Assembly (NCBI RefSeq): GCF_030272615.1
Contig: NC_081407.1
Span: 155,310,891-155,374,890, forward strand
Source: Cryptomeria japonica
Taxonomy: Eukaryota; Streptophyta; Pinopsida; Cupressales; Cupressaceae
DNA length: 64,000 bases
Reading direction: 5' to 3'
Made by a program: the position numbers and the translations under genes. Position 1 is the stretch's first letter. Each line of letters opens with the position of its first letter. The notes beneath the pieces are model-generated. The model was not told where the DNA came from. It made no database searches and worked only from the letters and a program-made list of their open reading frames with translations. Below, in pieces: positions 37,701-51,508 of the stretch.

Positions 37701-38427
37701 CCTAAGGGGTCATATAGTATCATTAGGGGTCATATGGGGTCCTAAAGGGTCATATGGTGTCGTTAGGGGTCATATTGGGTCCTAAGGGCCACACATGTGT
37801 TAGAACACCATATGACCCCTTTAGACACTATATGACCCCTTAGGATATCATATTGTCCTAAAGGGTCACATGGTGTCCTAAGGGTTCATATGGTGTCTTA
37901 AGGGGTCACGACATGTACTAGGATGTTAAAATGGGTCATATGGTATCCTAAGGGGTCATATAGTTACCTAAGGTGTCATATGGTGTCCCGAGGGGTCATA
38001 TAGTGTCCTAAGGGGTCATATGGTGTCATTAGGGGTCTTATGGGGTCCTAAGGGGGGACACATGTGTTAGAACACCATATGACCCCTTAGGACACCATAT
38101 GACCCATTAGGACATCATATGGTCCTAAGGGGTTATATGGTGTCCTAAGGGGTCATATGTGGTCCTAAGGGGCCACACATGTGTTAGAACACCATATGAC
38201 CCCTTAGGGTGTCATATGGTGTCCTTAGGGCTCATATTGTGTCCCAAGGGGTCATATCGTACATACCAGGATGTTAAAAAGGGTTCTATGGTGTCCTAAG
38301 GGTTCATATGGGGTCCTAAGAGGCCACACATGATGTGTTAGAACACCATATGACCCCTTAAGACATCATATTGTCCTAAGGGGTCATATGGTGTCCTAAG
38401 GGGTCATGTTGTACATACCAAGATGTT
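34735..38427. repeat. 20-bp CATATG-centred satellite array, inverted about its centre
   Basis: Hundreds of degenerate copies of CACCATATGACCCCTTAGGA or its complement occur here, with recurring variants (ACACATGTGTGGCCCCTTAG, GACATGACCCCTTAG). From about 34800 to 36780 the CCATATGACCCC form predominates, with reversed units interspersed; from about 36790 onward GGGGTCATATGG predominates. No ORF or gene is seen. Confidence 0.93.
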
Positions 38428-39212
38428 GGTGCAGTCACTAATTAGGAGGGACCTCAAAGAGATCAATCTAGATCGGGAAGAAAGAGTAAACACAACAAAA
38501 ACAAGAGGATATGATGGAGATAATGTAGAACTGAATGAATTAGATCATGAAAACTGATTACAGATAACCAATAACATCTGGGATACAAGATTCAAATCAT
38601 TGGCCTGCTACATACATGCTCAATTACTGAATTGGTCAACTTCGGACCTCTAAATCTTAAGATCTATCTTCTAACTTATCTCCCCTAAATTCTGATGCTT
38701 AATTACAATGATTTATATGATCCAAGGAGATCTGGTTAGCCCAAAAGGGATCAAATGCCGAAGAACAAGATCAAACATGTAAAACCACCAGGTCAACCTC
38801 TACCAAAGAGATTCCTCCAAAAAATCCAAAGGATGAAGTATGGATCAGAGGGAAGGTCGGCCACATGCCAAGGAACATTGAAATCAATGAACTAGGGCTC
38901 CACAAGATACAAAAAGGATCCACAAGATTCTCCAATAGCAAAATAGGTCCAGGCGGTTCCAGTGTCCTAAGCCAGAAAACTGTCTTGAAATTCAGAATCG
39001 ATAACTTGATGGAAAATGATCCAAATGGTCCATGGTTTAGGAATAAGGAATATGATCATGTCCTCAAGAAAAATCCAACTCTGGAAGATTCGGTGAGCCA
39101 CTGCAAGAAAATACAAGAAGAAATGTTGAAACTGCAAAACAAAAAACAAACTGAAAAGAAATATTTTTGGTTGATGCAAGATTGCCAATAACCGAGGATG
39201 CTCCTACATCAA
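38428..39212. mobile_element. 785-bp insertion inside the satellite, flanked by ATGTT
   Basis: Unique sequence interrupts the satellite. ATGTT at 38423-38427 and 39213-39217 flanks it, and the interrupted satellite context matches an uninterrupted version (ACATACCAGGATGTTAAAAAG) at about 38258. Ends read GGTGCAG... and ...CTACATCAA, weakly inverted. The plus-strand ORF 38865-39191 (108 codons, Lys-rich) has no recognised domain. The class of the element is unclear (short LTR fragment or MITE-like). Confidence 0.75.
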
Positions 39213-39410
39213 ATGTTAAAAAGATTCTTATGGTGTCCTAAGGGGTCATATGAGGTCCTAAGGGGCCACACATGTTTTATAAAACCATATGACCCCTTAG
39301 GACACCAATGACCCTTTAGGACATCATATTATTGTAAGGGGTCATATGGTGTCCTAAGGGGTCATGTTGTGTATTAGGATGTTAAAATGGGTCATATGGT
39401 GTCCTGAGGG
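39213..39410. repeat. Continuation of the CATATG satellite
   Basis: About ten further units in the GGGGTCATATGG orientation, ending where purine-rich GAGAG sequence begins. Confidence 0.9.
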
Positions 39411-41160
<1,750 letters not shown>

Positions 41161-41667
41161 TTTGACTGTCTGAAAAATTATAAGATCTCTTAAAATATAG
41201 AATCTGCAGTATGACTCCTAGAGATCTGAAACTACTCTCAAACATCCTGACAATATATACATAAAACATAACTTAAAATATGTTACACATTTTCTCTTTG
41301 TCTTTTATCTTTCTTATACTTAAATGTTATATTTTATGTATATATATTGTTTAAAAAATAATGGAATGCTAAATGAATTGCATACAAGTCCATATTACTA
41401 ATCTAATTTTATGTAAGCAAAATGAGTACGTATTTTTCTTACTAAACATAACACGTATGCGTTTGGTATTTTCAAAAACCCGTACGCATCTTTTAATTTT
41501 AAAAACGCGAATGTGTTTTTGTTTTAAAAAAAACCATAGACGTTTTTAATTTAAATAACTCGTACACTTTTTGGATTGGATTTAGGCTCGGTTATGCAAG
41601 CCTTAATGCAAATGGGTTATATAAATTTAAAAATAAGCCATTCACTTTAGTAGTTTTTAGACATTTT

Positions 41668-41715
41668 TTTTTTAGGGTGTCCACTTTTTTGCACACCATC
41701 TTGGTGCACTTACCT
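41668..41715 (-). repeat. Right terminal inverted repeat of element F
   Basis: Inverse reads AGGTAAGTGCACCAAGATGG then TGTGCAAAAAAGTGGACACC. Just inside (41430-41580) are several CGTACG/CGTATGCG-type words, also found inside the related terminus at 55203. Confidence 0.85.
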
Positions 41716-41718
41716 ACA

Positions 41719-42547
41719 ATCCAAGATTATGTTACCAAGGCAAATGAGCTAAGAGTGAATATGAAGGATTGTGGAATTGATAACAAGGATGCACAATTAG
41801 TTTACAATTTGTTGGGAAAGCTTCCATTAGAGTATGGAGCATTTGTTTCTAGCTTCCAAACTCATCGCTTGACAGTGGGTAGTTCTTTCACTATGCCCAC
41901 ATTTTATGCATTCACAAAAATGTTGATGTTAGAGCAATCTAAGCTGATGAGCATGGGGATTATCAAGTCTTCAAAGTCCAAGGATTTGCTGGTTAATCAA
42001 GATAATCAAGCAAAGGATTTGAAAAAGAAGAAAAAGCAATCTAAGCCTAAGACACAACAAGATAGAGCACAATCTTTCTCTCCACAACAAAAGGATTCTA
42101 CATCCTCACGTAAGGGAAAATCATATAAGAAGAGGCTTTCTTGTTCATATTGCAAGAAAAGTGGCCATGATGAGCTTCGTTGCCACACAAAGAAGATTGA
42201 TGAGTTGACCAACATCCTCAAGAAGAACAACATTGATTTACCATCCACTTACAAGAAGAAGGATTCATCTCCTTCCCCCTCCTCGCAGTCCAAAGGAAAG
42301 GGACAAGCTCTATGTGCTACTATAAGTCGTGATTCAGGGAGATGGCTTCTAGATTAAAGAGCTTCTCATCATATGGCATCTTCACAGTCTATGTTCTCTT
42401 CATTTGAGCCTTGTAAAATGCCACCAATTTTGATGGGCAATCATACATACATGGATGTGATTGGGAAAGAATCTATTGTCGTTGGGGATAACTCCTTCAA
42501 TGATGTGTTGTGTGTACCCCACTTGACAAACAATCATCTTTCCATCT
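41719..42547 (+). pseudogene. Ty1/copia gag C-terminus with zinc knuckle and first half of protease
   Basis: Continues the gag from 33760 in frame: IQDYVTKANELR, NLLGKLPLEYGAFVSSFQTH, a Lys-rich stretch, then a CSYCKKSGHDELRC zinc knuckle (CX2CX4HX4C, near 42150). The protease follows: WLLD at 42343-42354, where the DSG active site has become D-stop-R, then ASHHMASSQ and GDNSFNDVLCVPHLTNNH. The reading breaks at the insertion after 42547 and resumes at 51509. Confidence 0.9.
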
Positions 42548-43709
42548 TTTAGTGTTAGAAAATTGTGACCCTAGCAATTTTCAATCATATTAGAGTCCTC
42601 ATGCATATGAGATTGAATCCCCTAACCTGATCGAAGACCGGAGACTTCTCAACTCTTGGAATTTGCTTCTTCCTTGGCCTCTGCATCACCCTGTCTACAC
42701 TCTTCCCTATAGAAAGGGGTAGGATAGGGGCGTGGTGCCCCTATCCCCCATAGGACAGGGGTGTGGCACCCTTGTCCCTACCCTATTTTGGGGTAGGACC
42801 TTTCCTAATCATGCATTGTAGGTTGTACAGTGAGTGGGAAAACTTCCCTGATGTCGGCCTATGACGAAAATCAGTATCATTAATTCTAATTGACATGTAT
42901 TTAAGTGGAATTTTCCCTCTCATTTGCATAAGTTCAATAAGGTAAAAATTTGCGATCAAGTGTTCAACAACATTCAAGCATTCAAGCATCCCTTTCAAGA
43001 ATTGAGCATCTCAAGTCTCCCTTCAAGGCTAGGTGTTGCATTCAATTCAAGGATTCAAACATTGAAGAGGAGATTTAATCCAACATTCAATTCCACACAA
43101 GCATTTCTATCAACATTGCTATCACAACCTCCCTTGAGGTGATTTACATTTTAGTATTTCATTTACATTAACTTTCAAGTACTTTCTTTCATTACTTGGT
43201 TTATTCCAAAACTGGGATTTGACCTGCAGGCAAACCCCCAATCCCAACCCATTTTCCTCTCTTTTTTGTGTGTAGGTTGCAGATGTGCAACTGTACTTTC
43301 GGATTCGGGATCCATTTGCAGAGACAGAAAAACACTTTACATTTCATGGATATTTTGAGAGGACCATGTACATTCCTACCACAATTCGAGCAACTTTTCC
43401 TCAAATTCGCAGGGAGGATTCATCTTGCCATATTACTACCAGATCCACGTGCACAGCTTCATCCATACTCAGATCTCAAGTTATAATCAGTTCTTTGTCA
43501 ATTTTGCACTACATAATTCAATCAATTCCTTTCCATTTCAAATAGAAAGAGGGGATTAGCTTATCATTCCCATTTCACTCAGAATTCTATCTTCTTCTTT
43601 GAAGATTGAATCTAGTGAATTTTCCTCTCCTCTTCCAATGTAATTAGGTGAAAAGTGTTTGAAGGGAAATCCGTAGTGAAACTCTCAGCTCTCCTTGGAG
43701 GGAAAGTCG
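42548..43709 (+). mobile_element. Possible solo LTR (element D), left part
   Basis: An insertion in the copia protease, flanked by CATCT at 42543-42547 and 51509-51513. The left part holds the hairpins at 42722-42777, a TATA-like GTATTTAAG near 42895 and no ORF. With the 77 bp at 51432-51508 it would total about 1.24 kb, an LTR-like size, and it ends ...CATTACA. Its start (TTTAG before TGTTAG) is not canonical, so solo-LTR status is an inference. Confidence 0.5.
42722..42777. repeat. Two adjacent GC-rich hairpins in element D
   Basis: GGATAGGGGC at 42722-42731 pairs perfectly with GCCCCTATCC at 42737-42746 around a 5-nt loop. GGACAGGGGTG at 42753-42763 pairs almost perfectly with CACCCTTGTCC at 42767-42777. 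GGGGTAGG sequences frame both on the outside. Confidence 0.85.
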
Positions 43710-45203
43710 TGCAAGAGCACCCCATAAAACACTTCAAGATGATAAGTCAGACTCTGAGAAGGGAGGATAAGGAATTAAATATGTCTTTAGAATGTTTTGT
43801 ATAGGTTTTCAATCATGCATTATGTGTTTGTAATAATGAACCCCATCTTGTGAGCCAAACTCCTATTTTGGCATTTCTATGAGCCAATTAGGACTTTTAG
43901 ACAATAGAGGATAAAATGTGTTGGTTTTAGTGTTTTAAGATGTTTTAGGAGGGGTTAAACTTGACCAAGGAATTAGGAGGCGAAAGATGTCATTTTGACA
44001 ACTTTTGCAAAAGTTGTCATTTGCAACTTTTATGCACTTTTTCATTTTGTTAATTTGAAACTCCTCCAATGACTCTAACCTCTTGATTTTTTGTTGAGAG
44101 TAGTTGTAGAGTAGTTTATACACCTTGTGGATCCAATTTCCAAGCATGATTGTACGGAGAAGAGTTTTGATGCCCTCAAACTAATAGAATTATGAGTTTT
44201 TCCTGCAATTCTGGAGTTTTGGTCCGTGGTATGGTACTGTACAGATTGGGATCCATTCCCAATGATGTGAATTGGTTGGAGAGGAGATTTAAATTTTTTT
44301 TGGCTTTGATTTTAAGTTCTAGTTGTGTGTGTTGCTCCTAAAATTCAACTTTTTACTGTAGGTGCTCGGAAAACCAGGGTTTCCCTTGGGTTTTTCCTCC
44401 TCCATGGCCATATCTTGAACTTTATCAATCTGAGACCCATGGAATTTGGTGAAAGGAAAGTATGGTCAGTGTATTCTAGGATTACAAGAGTTTTTTTTAG
44501 GAGGAGCAAGGGACGGAAGTGTTTGGAGCAACCCTAGGTAGACATCTCTATGTAGCTACCCAGACCTTGAACAAGCAAAATTACCTTGTGTGCAAATTGG
44601 TGATGATTCTAGGTGTGTAACCCTGGAATCCTTTATGGTTTATGGTTACCTACATGCCCATGGGATTTTAATTGGCCAATTCATTCATCTAAGTATAGTT
44701 TCTTCACAAAAGAGGCCTAATTAGCCCTTTAGGACAGTCAACATCCTACCGGCAAAGACCTTTAATTTCTAGACCCCGACCCTTCCTTTTGGGGATTTGT
44801 GTAACTTAAAAAAGGGTGTTTGAATCCATAATTTTTTTGCTAAGGTGTTTGGGAAAGTTTGAACCTAAGGTCTCTTTACCTGCTAAATAGGGCTACAAGC
44901 AACTAGGCCTAATTGGGTGAGTTTCTTAAGGAATGGGCATGAATCCTTACAATTGGTGCTTTGTCTGACCTTGCGAAGTCTTGTAAGACCCAAAATCGGT
45001 ATGCAAATGATTTGTAACCCTTGGAGGTATCATGGAGTGTGATGTAGCAAGATACCCTTGAATGAGTAGGTATGAGTCTTGAAGATGGTGAGAAGATTGA
45101 ACTAATGTTGTAGAGCCTCGTCTTGATAGGATCCCATTCTTGGATTGAGGGGTCAGTGCCATAAATTTTGAGGTGTTTGGTGGGTTGCAAGGAGGGCTCT
45201 GCA
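43710..45203 (+). repeat. 5' LTR of chromovirus C (1494 bp)
   Basis: Starts TGCAAGAGCACCCC and ends GGGCTCTGCA. Aligns along its full length with 49938-51431. Minus-strand ORFs inside it are not genes. Confidence 0.92.
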
Positions 45204-45208
45204 TCAAG

Positions 45209-45220
45209 TGGTATCAGAGC
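45209..45220 (+). promoter_or_regulatory. Primer binding site, tRNA-Met type (TGGTATCAGAGC)
   Basis: TGGTATCAGAGC is the classic plant initiator tRNA-Met site and lies five bases beyond the LTR end. Confidence 0.93.
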
Positions 45221-45257
45221 TAGTAATGACTTTGGTAAGGAGATAGAGAATTGAGAG

Positions 45258-48200
45258 ATGTCAAAGGGACAAGAAGAAGAGGTCCCTAGAGGACCAATCA
45301 CCAACATGGAACTGGCAAAGATTGTGAGAGAGGAGGCCACTACTTGCAAGGAAATGCAGAGGGAGCTAGAGAGGTTGAGAGGCAGAGTAGATGGGAAGGA
45401 AGATGGAGGCACTGGTAGTGGTGATGAAGGGGATGAGGATGAGTTCCCTATGCTAGAGGAAGAGGTGATTCCTTCTAACCAGAGGCACTTCCTTAATGCC
45501 CTCAAATCCATGGAGAGGAGAACCATGGAGTAGAAGATTGATTTGCCAACTTTCACTAGGAAAATGGAACTAGGTATTGTGATGGATTGGATAGACTCCC
45601 TATCTAGTTTCTTTGAGTGTGAAGACATTCCAGGACACCAGAAGGTGAAGATTGCTAAGTCCAAGTTGAAGGGAGCAGCCCTAACTTGGTGGAACTTTAT
45701 CCAAGAGGAAAGAGAGAAGGACAATAAGCCCAATATTATTTCTTGGAAGAGGATGGTTGCCTTAATCAAAGAGGCCTATGTACCCAAAGACTATGAAATA
45801 CAACTCCATAAGAGGAGACAAAATCTCAAGCAGAAGGAGATGGATGTGAACTCATATACTGAGGAGTTCCAAAGACTATGCATGAAGTCTAAAACAAAAG
45901 AGGAAGAGAGTGAGAAAGTTGTGCGGTACCTGAATGGATTAAGGTACAACATTCAAGAAGAATTGAAGCTTCTTAGCCCGGACACCATTGGTAGATGCCA
46001 TCAACTTGCTATCAAGGTGGAAGAGAAGATCAAAAGGAGATAAGAGAAGAATAATAAAGGAAGAGGAAGACAACAGAGGGGTGGAAGAAATTTTTTTAGA
46101 AGTAAGGGAAATAGTTTTGGAAATCAAAGTGAAACCAGTCAAGAAGACACTATAGGAGAGAGTAGTTCCCATAACAATGGAGGATACAATCAGAGAGGTA
46201 ACTTTAGAGGAAGAAGACCACCATTTAGAGGGAGATCTCAAGGTAGAGGTCCAATCAGATGTTATAACTGCAATCAAGAAGGACACATGGCCAATAGATG
46301 CCCGAATAAACCTACTAGTTCCATGGGAGAAAGGAGAAGTAACTTGATTTTAGAGGCTGACTGCCAACGTGTGGCAAGTGCAAACACATACCAAAGTGAA
46401 AATACCCCTGATAGCTATGGATACCCTGAAAGAGGTGAAGCTTTGATGATTAGAAGAGCAGTAACCACTATGAAGATGTCTGATAGAGAACCCCCACAGA
46501 GGAAGTCTCTATTCAAGACCACTTGCAAAGTGGGTGGAAAATTCTACATGGTCCTAATAGATTCCATTTCAACTGAGAACTTTGTGTCTCTAGAGATGGT
46601 GGAGAGACTAAAGTTGAGGAGACTACCTCACCCTTTCCCCTACAAGGTCGCATGGCTCACACAAGGACAACAAACTATTGTGGAAGAGCAGGCTTGGGTG
46701 GAATTCTAGATTGGAACCTATAGAGATAGGTTGATGTTGACATTGCAAAGATGGATGCTTGCCATCTCCTATTTGGGAGACCATGGCAGTTTGATTTGAA
46801 GGCACAACATGATGGTACTAGGAATACATATTCCATCACCAAGGATGGTAAGGTGATTGAGTTGCTACCTTTAATGGAGGATGAGGAGGAGACCAAACAA
46901 AAGGAGGCCAAGGTGTTGGTATTAGGAGGAAAGAAGTTCATGAGGAACATGGAAAATGAAGGCATGGTCTATTATGCCCTTATCCCTATTCCAACAGTAA
47001 CAAAGGTGGAGAAGTCTGAGGATAAGAAAGAGGACATATTGAGGTAGATTGACCCTACAGTGCAGCAACTACTAGACAAATGTACAAGGGTGTCATCTCT
47101 GATGGCATGCCAAGGTCACTACCTCCCATGAGGGACATAAACCATTGTATAGACCTTATACATGGATCCACCTTGCCTAATAAAGCAGCATACAAGCTCA
47201 CACTGGATCAGAATGTTGAGATGGGAAAATAGGTTGAAGAATTGTTGGAATCTGGATTGATTGGCAAAAGTTTGAGCCCATGTGCAGTCCTTGCAGTCTT
47301 GGCACCCAAAAAGGAAGGCACTTGGAGGATTTGCACTGATTCAAGATCTATCAACAAGATTACTATCAGGTATAGGTTTCCCATGCCTAGGATTAAATAT
47401 TTGTTAAATTGTTTGGGGGGTGCTAGATATTTTACAAAAGTTGATTTAAAGAGTGGCTATCATCAGATTAGGATTAGGCCGAGAGATGAATAGAAGACTG
47501 CATTTAAAACAAATGAGGGGTTGTATGAGTGGAAAGTCATGCCCTTTGGCTTATCCAATGCACCTAGCACCTTTATGAGGTTAATGAATGAAGTCTTGAG
47601 GGATTTCATAGGGAAATTTGTTATAGTCTACCTAGATGACATTCTAGTTTTCAATCAAACCATAGGAGAGCATCTGAAACATGTAGACCTGGAACTAAGA
47701 AGATTATATGAAGAACAATTAATGATCAACTTGGAAAAGTGTTTCTTTATGCAAGAAGAGATCATTTACTTGGGATTTGTAATCTCATATGGTGAATTAA
47801 AAATGGATCAAGAAAAGGTGAGTGCCATATTGTCTTGGCCTACACCTAGGACAATGAATGATGTTAGAAGTTTCCATGGCTTAGCTACCATCTATAGGAA
47901 GTTTTTAAGAGGCTTTAGCCATATTTGTGCCCCTATGCTTGATACAATAAAGGGAGGACAAAAGTGTAGGTTTAGTTGGATAGAAGAACCAAATAACTCT
48001 TTTGAAACCCTGAAGAGGAAAGTTGATGAGCAACCGGTCCTTTCCCTACCTGATTTCAACAAGATCTTCCAAGTGGAGCATGATGCTAGTCACATGGCTA
48101 TTGGAGCAGTGCTCAATCAAGAGGGAAGACCTATTGCTTTCTTCAGTGAGAAGTTGAATGAGGCAAAGAGGAGATATTCATCTTATGACCTAGAGATGTA

Positions 48201-49900
48201 TGCTCTAGTCCAATCCTTGAAAAAATGGAGACACTACTTGCTACCAAAAGAATTCATAGTTTTCACAGACAATCAGGCCCTTAGCTTCATAAATAGTCAA
48301 GAAAATTTGAATCACCGGCACATGAAGTGGGTAGAGACCCTAAAATATTTCACTTTCATTCTTAACCACAAGAAAGGAATCAAGAATAAGGTGGCAGATG
48401 CTTTGAGTAGGAGAGTCCTAACTGCAAATCAGATTCAGTTGGAGAGTGTTAGCATAGACTCCTTGAAATCCATGTATGAGGATGATGAAGATTTTGGAGA
48501 GGCCTATAAGGTATGTGCTTCATTTGATGAACGGTTTCATGTTGAGTATTCTGAATTTTTGACTCAAAATGGATTGTTGTTTAAGGGTGCACAACTATGC
48601 ATACCCAAATGCTCTATGAGATTGAATATAATTAAGGAGAAACATTGTGGAGCAATAGCAGGCCATTTTGGTCTTGACAAGACACTAGATTTGGTAAAAA
48701 GACACTATTTTTGGCCCAAACTACAGGCAGATGTCAGGAGATTCATGGAGACGTGTGTGATTTTATAGAAGGAAAAAGGAAAGTCCACCAATGCGGGCTT
48801 ATACTAGCCTTTACCCATACCTTCAAGACCATGGGAAAGCATAAGTATGGATTTTGTTTTAGGATTACCTAGGAGAAGGAAAGGATATGATAGTGTTTTT
48901 GTAGTGGTGGATAGGTTTAGTAAGATGGCACATTTCTTTCCATGCAAAACCACTTGTGATGCTTCTTATGTAGCAGACTTGATCTTTAAGGAGATTGTCC
49001 GGATACATGGTTTTCCTTTGACTATAGTCTCTAATAGGGATGAAAATTTTATTGGTCACTTCTGGAGGACCCTTTGGAAGAAGCTTGGTACAAATTTATC
49101 CTTCTCCTCAGCCTACCATCCCCAAACAGATGGTCAAACTGAAGTTGTAAATAGGTCACTAGGGAATCTGCTAAGGTGTTTGACTAGACAACATGGAGAA
49201 AGGTGGGATAGTATATTGTCTCAGGCAAAATTCTCCTACAATGATATAGTGAATAGGAACACCGGTAAGTCACCTTTCCAGATTGTATATGGCATCCACC
49301 CAAGGGATGTGCTAGAGTTGAGAGAGATACCTCAAGGAGAAGCCATTAGTGCAGATGAAGAAACCCTTGCTATTGCCATAAAAGAAATCCATGACCAAGT
49401 TAAGACTCATCTTCAACAATCTGCAGAGAGATATAAAACTCATGTTGACAAAAATAAGAGAGATGTTTAGTTTGATGTGGGAGACTTGGTGTGGGTTCAC
49501 TTGAAGAAGGAAAGACTTCCAAAAGGCAGATACATAAAGCTGGTGAAAAGAAAGATTGGACCATGCCAAATCTTGAAGAAATGTGGTCCAAATGCCTATG
49601 AACTTCAATTACCATCCGATCTTGGTTTGTCACCTATTTTTAATGTTTGTGACTTAACTCTTTATAAATGTAGTGTTGGTGCAAGAGAAGACACAATTTA
49701 GGATATTGTTGATGATGGCATTCCCAAACATGAACCACCAAAGTTGCATGAGGTTCTAGACACTAAGGTTGCAAAGAAAACCAGGAGAAAAGTTTACATG
49801 GAGTATTTTGTGGCCTGGAAGGGACAACTTGATTCTGAAGCAGTCTGGATGACAGAGTAATAGATCAAAGATCATGGTGCTGACCTACAGACTCTCATCT
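45258..49900 (+). pseudogene. Gag-pol of chromovirus C with chromodomain, multiple stops
   Basis: Gag from ATG 45258, with CYNCNQEGHMANRC zinc knuckle near 46262-46305. Protease near 46557 reads IDSIS where DSG is expected. A frameshift lies near 46740 and another around 47100; from 47242 the frame is constant. RT has YLDD (near 47630); RNase H includes FTDNQAL (near 48260). The integrase zinc finger has lost its last Cys (CVIL, 48755-48765), and the core reads SNRDENF, an Asn in place of the usual catalytic Asp. The chromodomain (EVLDTKVAKKTRRKVYMEYF then VAWKG...AVWMTE) lies at 49750-49857, just before TAATAG. Stops: 45531, 46041, 46707, 47045, 47491, 48766, 49468, 49699. Inactive copy. Confidence 0.92.
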
Positions 49901-49937
49901 CAAGTGGACTTGAGATTTCTTCTTCTGACGAGTATGG

Positions 49938-51431
49938 TGTAGGAGCACCCCACCAAACCCTTCAAGATGATAAGTCAGACTCTAAGAAGGGAGGATAAGG
50001 CATTAAATATGTCTTTATAATGTTTTGTATAGGTTTTCAATCATGCATTATGTGTTTGTAATAATGAACCCCATCTTGTGAGCCAAATTCCTATTTTGGT
50101 ATTTCTATGAGCCAATTAGGAATTTTGGACAATAGAGGATCAAATGTGTTGGTTTTAGTGTTTTAGTATGTTTTAGGAGGGGTTAAACTTGACCCAAGGC
50201 ATTAGGAGGCGAAATATGACATTTTGACAGCTTTTGCAAAAGTTGTCATGAGCAACTTTAATGCACTTTTTGCATTTTGTTAATTTGAAAATCCTCCAAC
50301 GGTTCTAACCTCTTGATTTTTGGTTGAGTGCAATTGTAGAGTAGTTTGTACACCTTGTGGATCCAATTTCCAAGGGTGATTGTATAGAGAAGAGTTTTGA
50401 TGCCCTCAAACTAATGGAATTCTAAGTTTTTCCTGCACTTTTGGAGTTTTGGTCTATGGTACAGTACTGTACAGATTGGGATCCGTTCCCAATAATGTGA
50501 ATTAGTTGGATAGGAGAGTTAAATTTGTTTTGGCTTTTATTTTAAGTTCTATTTGTGTGTGTTGCTCCTAAAATTCAACTTTTACTGTAGGTGCCTGGAA
50601 AACCAAGCTTCCCCTTGGGTTTTTCCTCCTCCATGGCCATATCTTGCACTTTATCAATCTGAGACCCATGGGATTTGGTGAAAGGCAATTATGGTTAGTG
50701 TATTCTAGGATTCCAAGAGTGTTTTTCAGGAGGAGAAAGGGAGGGAAGTGTTTGGAGCAACCCTAGGTAGACATCTCTACGTGGCTACCTAGACCTTGAT
50801 CAAGCAAAATTACCTTGTGTTCAAATTGGCGATGATTCCAGGCATGTAACCCTAGAATCTCTTATTTTTTATGGTTACCTACATGCCCATGGGATTTTAA
50901 TTGGCCAGTTCATTCATTTGAGTATAGTTTCTTCACAAAAGAGGCCTAATTAGCCCTTTAGGATAGTCAACATCCTACCGACAAAGACCTTTAATTTCTA
51001 GACCCTTACCCTTCCTTTTGGAGATTTGTGTAGCTTAAAAAAGGGGTTTGAATCCATAATTTTTTTGATAAGGTATTTGGGAAATTTTGAACCTAAGGTC
51101 TCTTTACCCGCTAAATAGGGCTACAAGCAACTAGGCCTAATTGGGGGAGTTTCTTAAGGAATGGGCATGAATCCTTACAACCGGTGCTTTTTTTGACCTT
51201 GGGAAGTCTTGTAAGACCCAAAACTAGTATGAAAATGATTTGTAACCCTTGGAGGTATCATGGAGTGTGTTGTAGCAAGATACCCTTGAATGAGTAGGTA
51301 TGATTCTTGAAGATGGTGAGAAGATTGAACTAATGTTGTAGAGCCTTGTCTTGATAGGATCCCATTCTTGGATTGAGGGGTCAGTGTCATACATTTTGAG
51401 GTGTTTGGCAGGTTGCAAGGAGGGCTCTGCA
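49938..51431 (+). repeat. 3' LTR of chromovirus C (1494 bp)
   Basis: Starts TGTAGGAGCACCCC and ends GGGCTCTGCA; same length as the 5' LTR. No clear polypurine tract precedes it. Confidence 0.92.
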
Positions 51432-51508
51432 TGAGAAAGGGTAGTTTTCCTCTTGATCTCTCATTCACACATTTTTCACCCACCAATACACATTTCGTCC
51501 CATTACAC
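51432..51508 (+). mobile_element. Possible solo LTR (element D), right remnant
   Basis: 77 bp between the chromovirus 3' LTR and the second CATCT. Ends CGTCCCATTACA. Explained as the distal end of the element into which C inserted. Confidence 0.45.

Larger units (their letters stand above)
43710..51431 (+). mobile_element. Ty3/gypsy chromovirus C (7722 bp) with C-terminal chromodomain
   Basis: Two 1494-bp LTRs (43710-45203, 49938-51431) bound a tRNA-Met-type primer site and a decayed gag-pol ending in a chromodomain. LTRs differ at roughly several percent by eye, so it is older than element B. A matching 5-bp duplication is not evident (AGTCG before, TGAGA after), so one flank may have changed. 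Confidence 0.9.

Noticed and set aside
34735-38427. CRISPR-like array
   Set aside because: Repeats are contiguous, degenerate and appear in both orientations with no unique spacers; it is a satellite in a plant genome.
44909-45769. Minus-strand ORF of 286 codons
   Set aside because: It overlaps the chromovirus LTR and runs opposite to gag; a shadow ORF.
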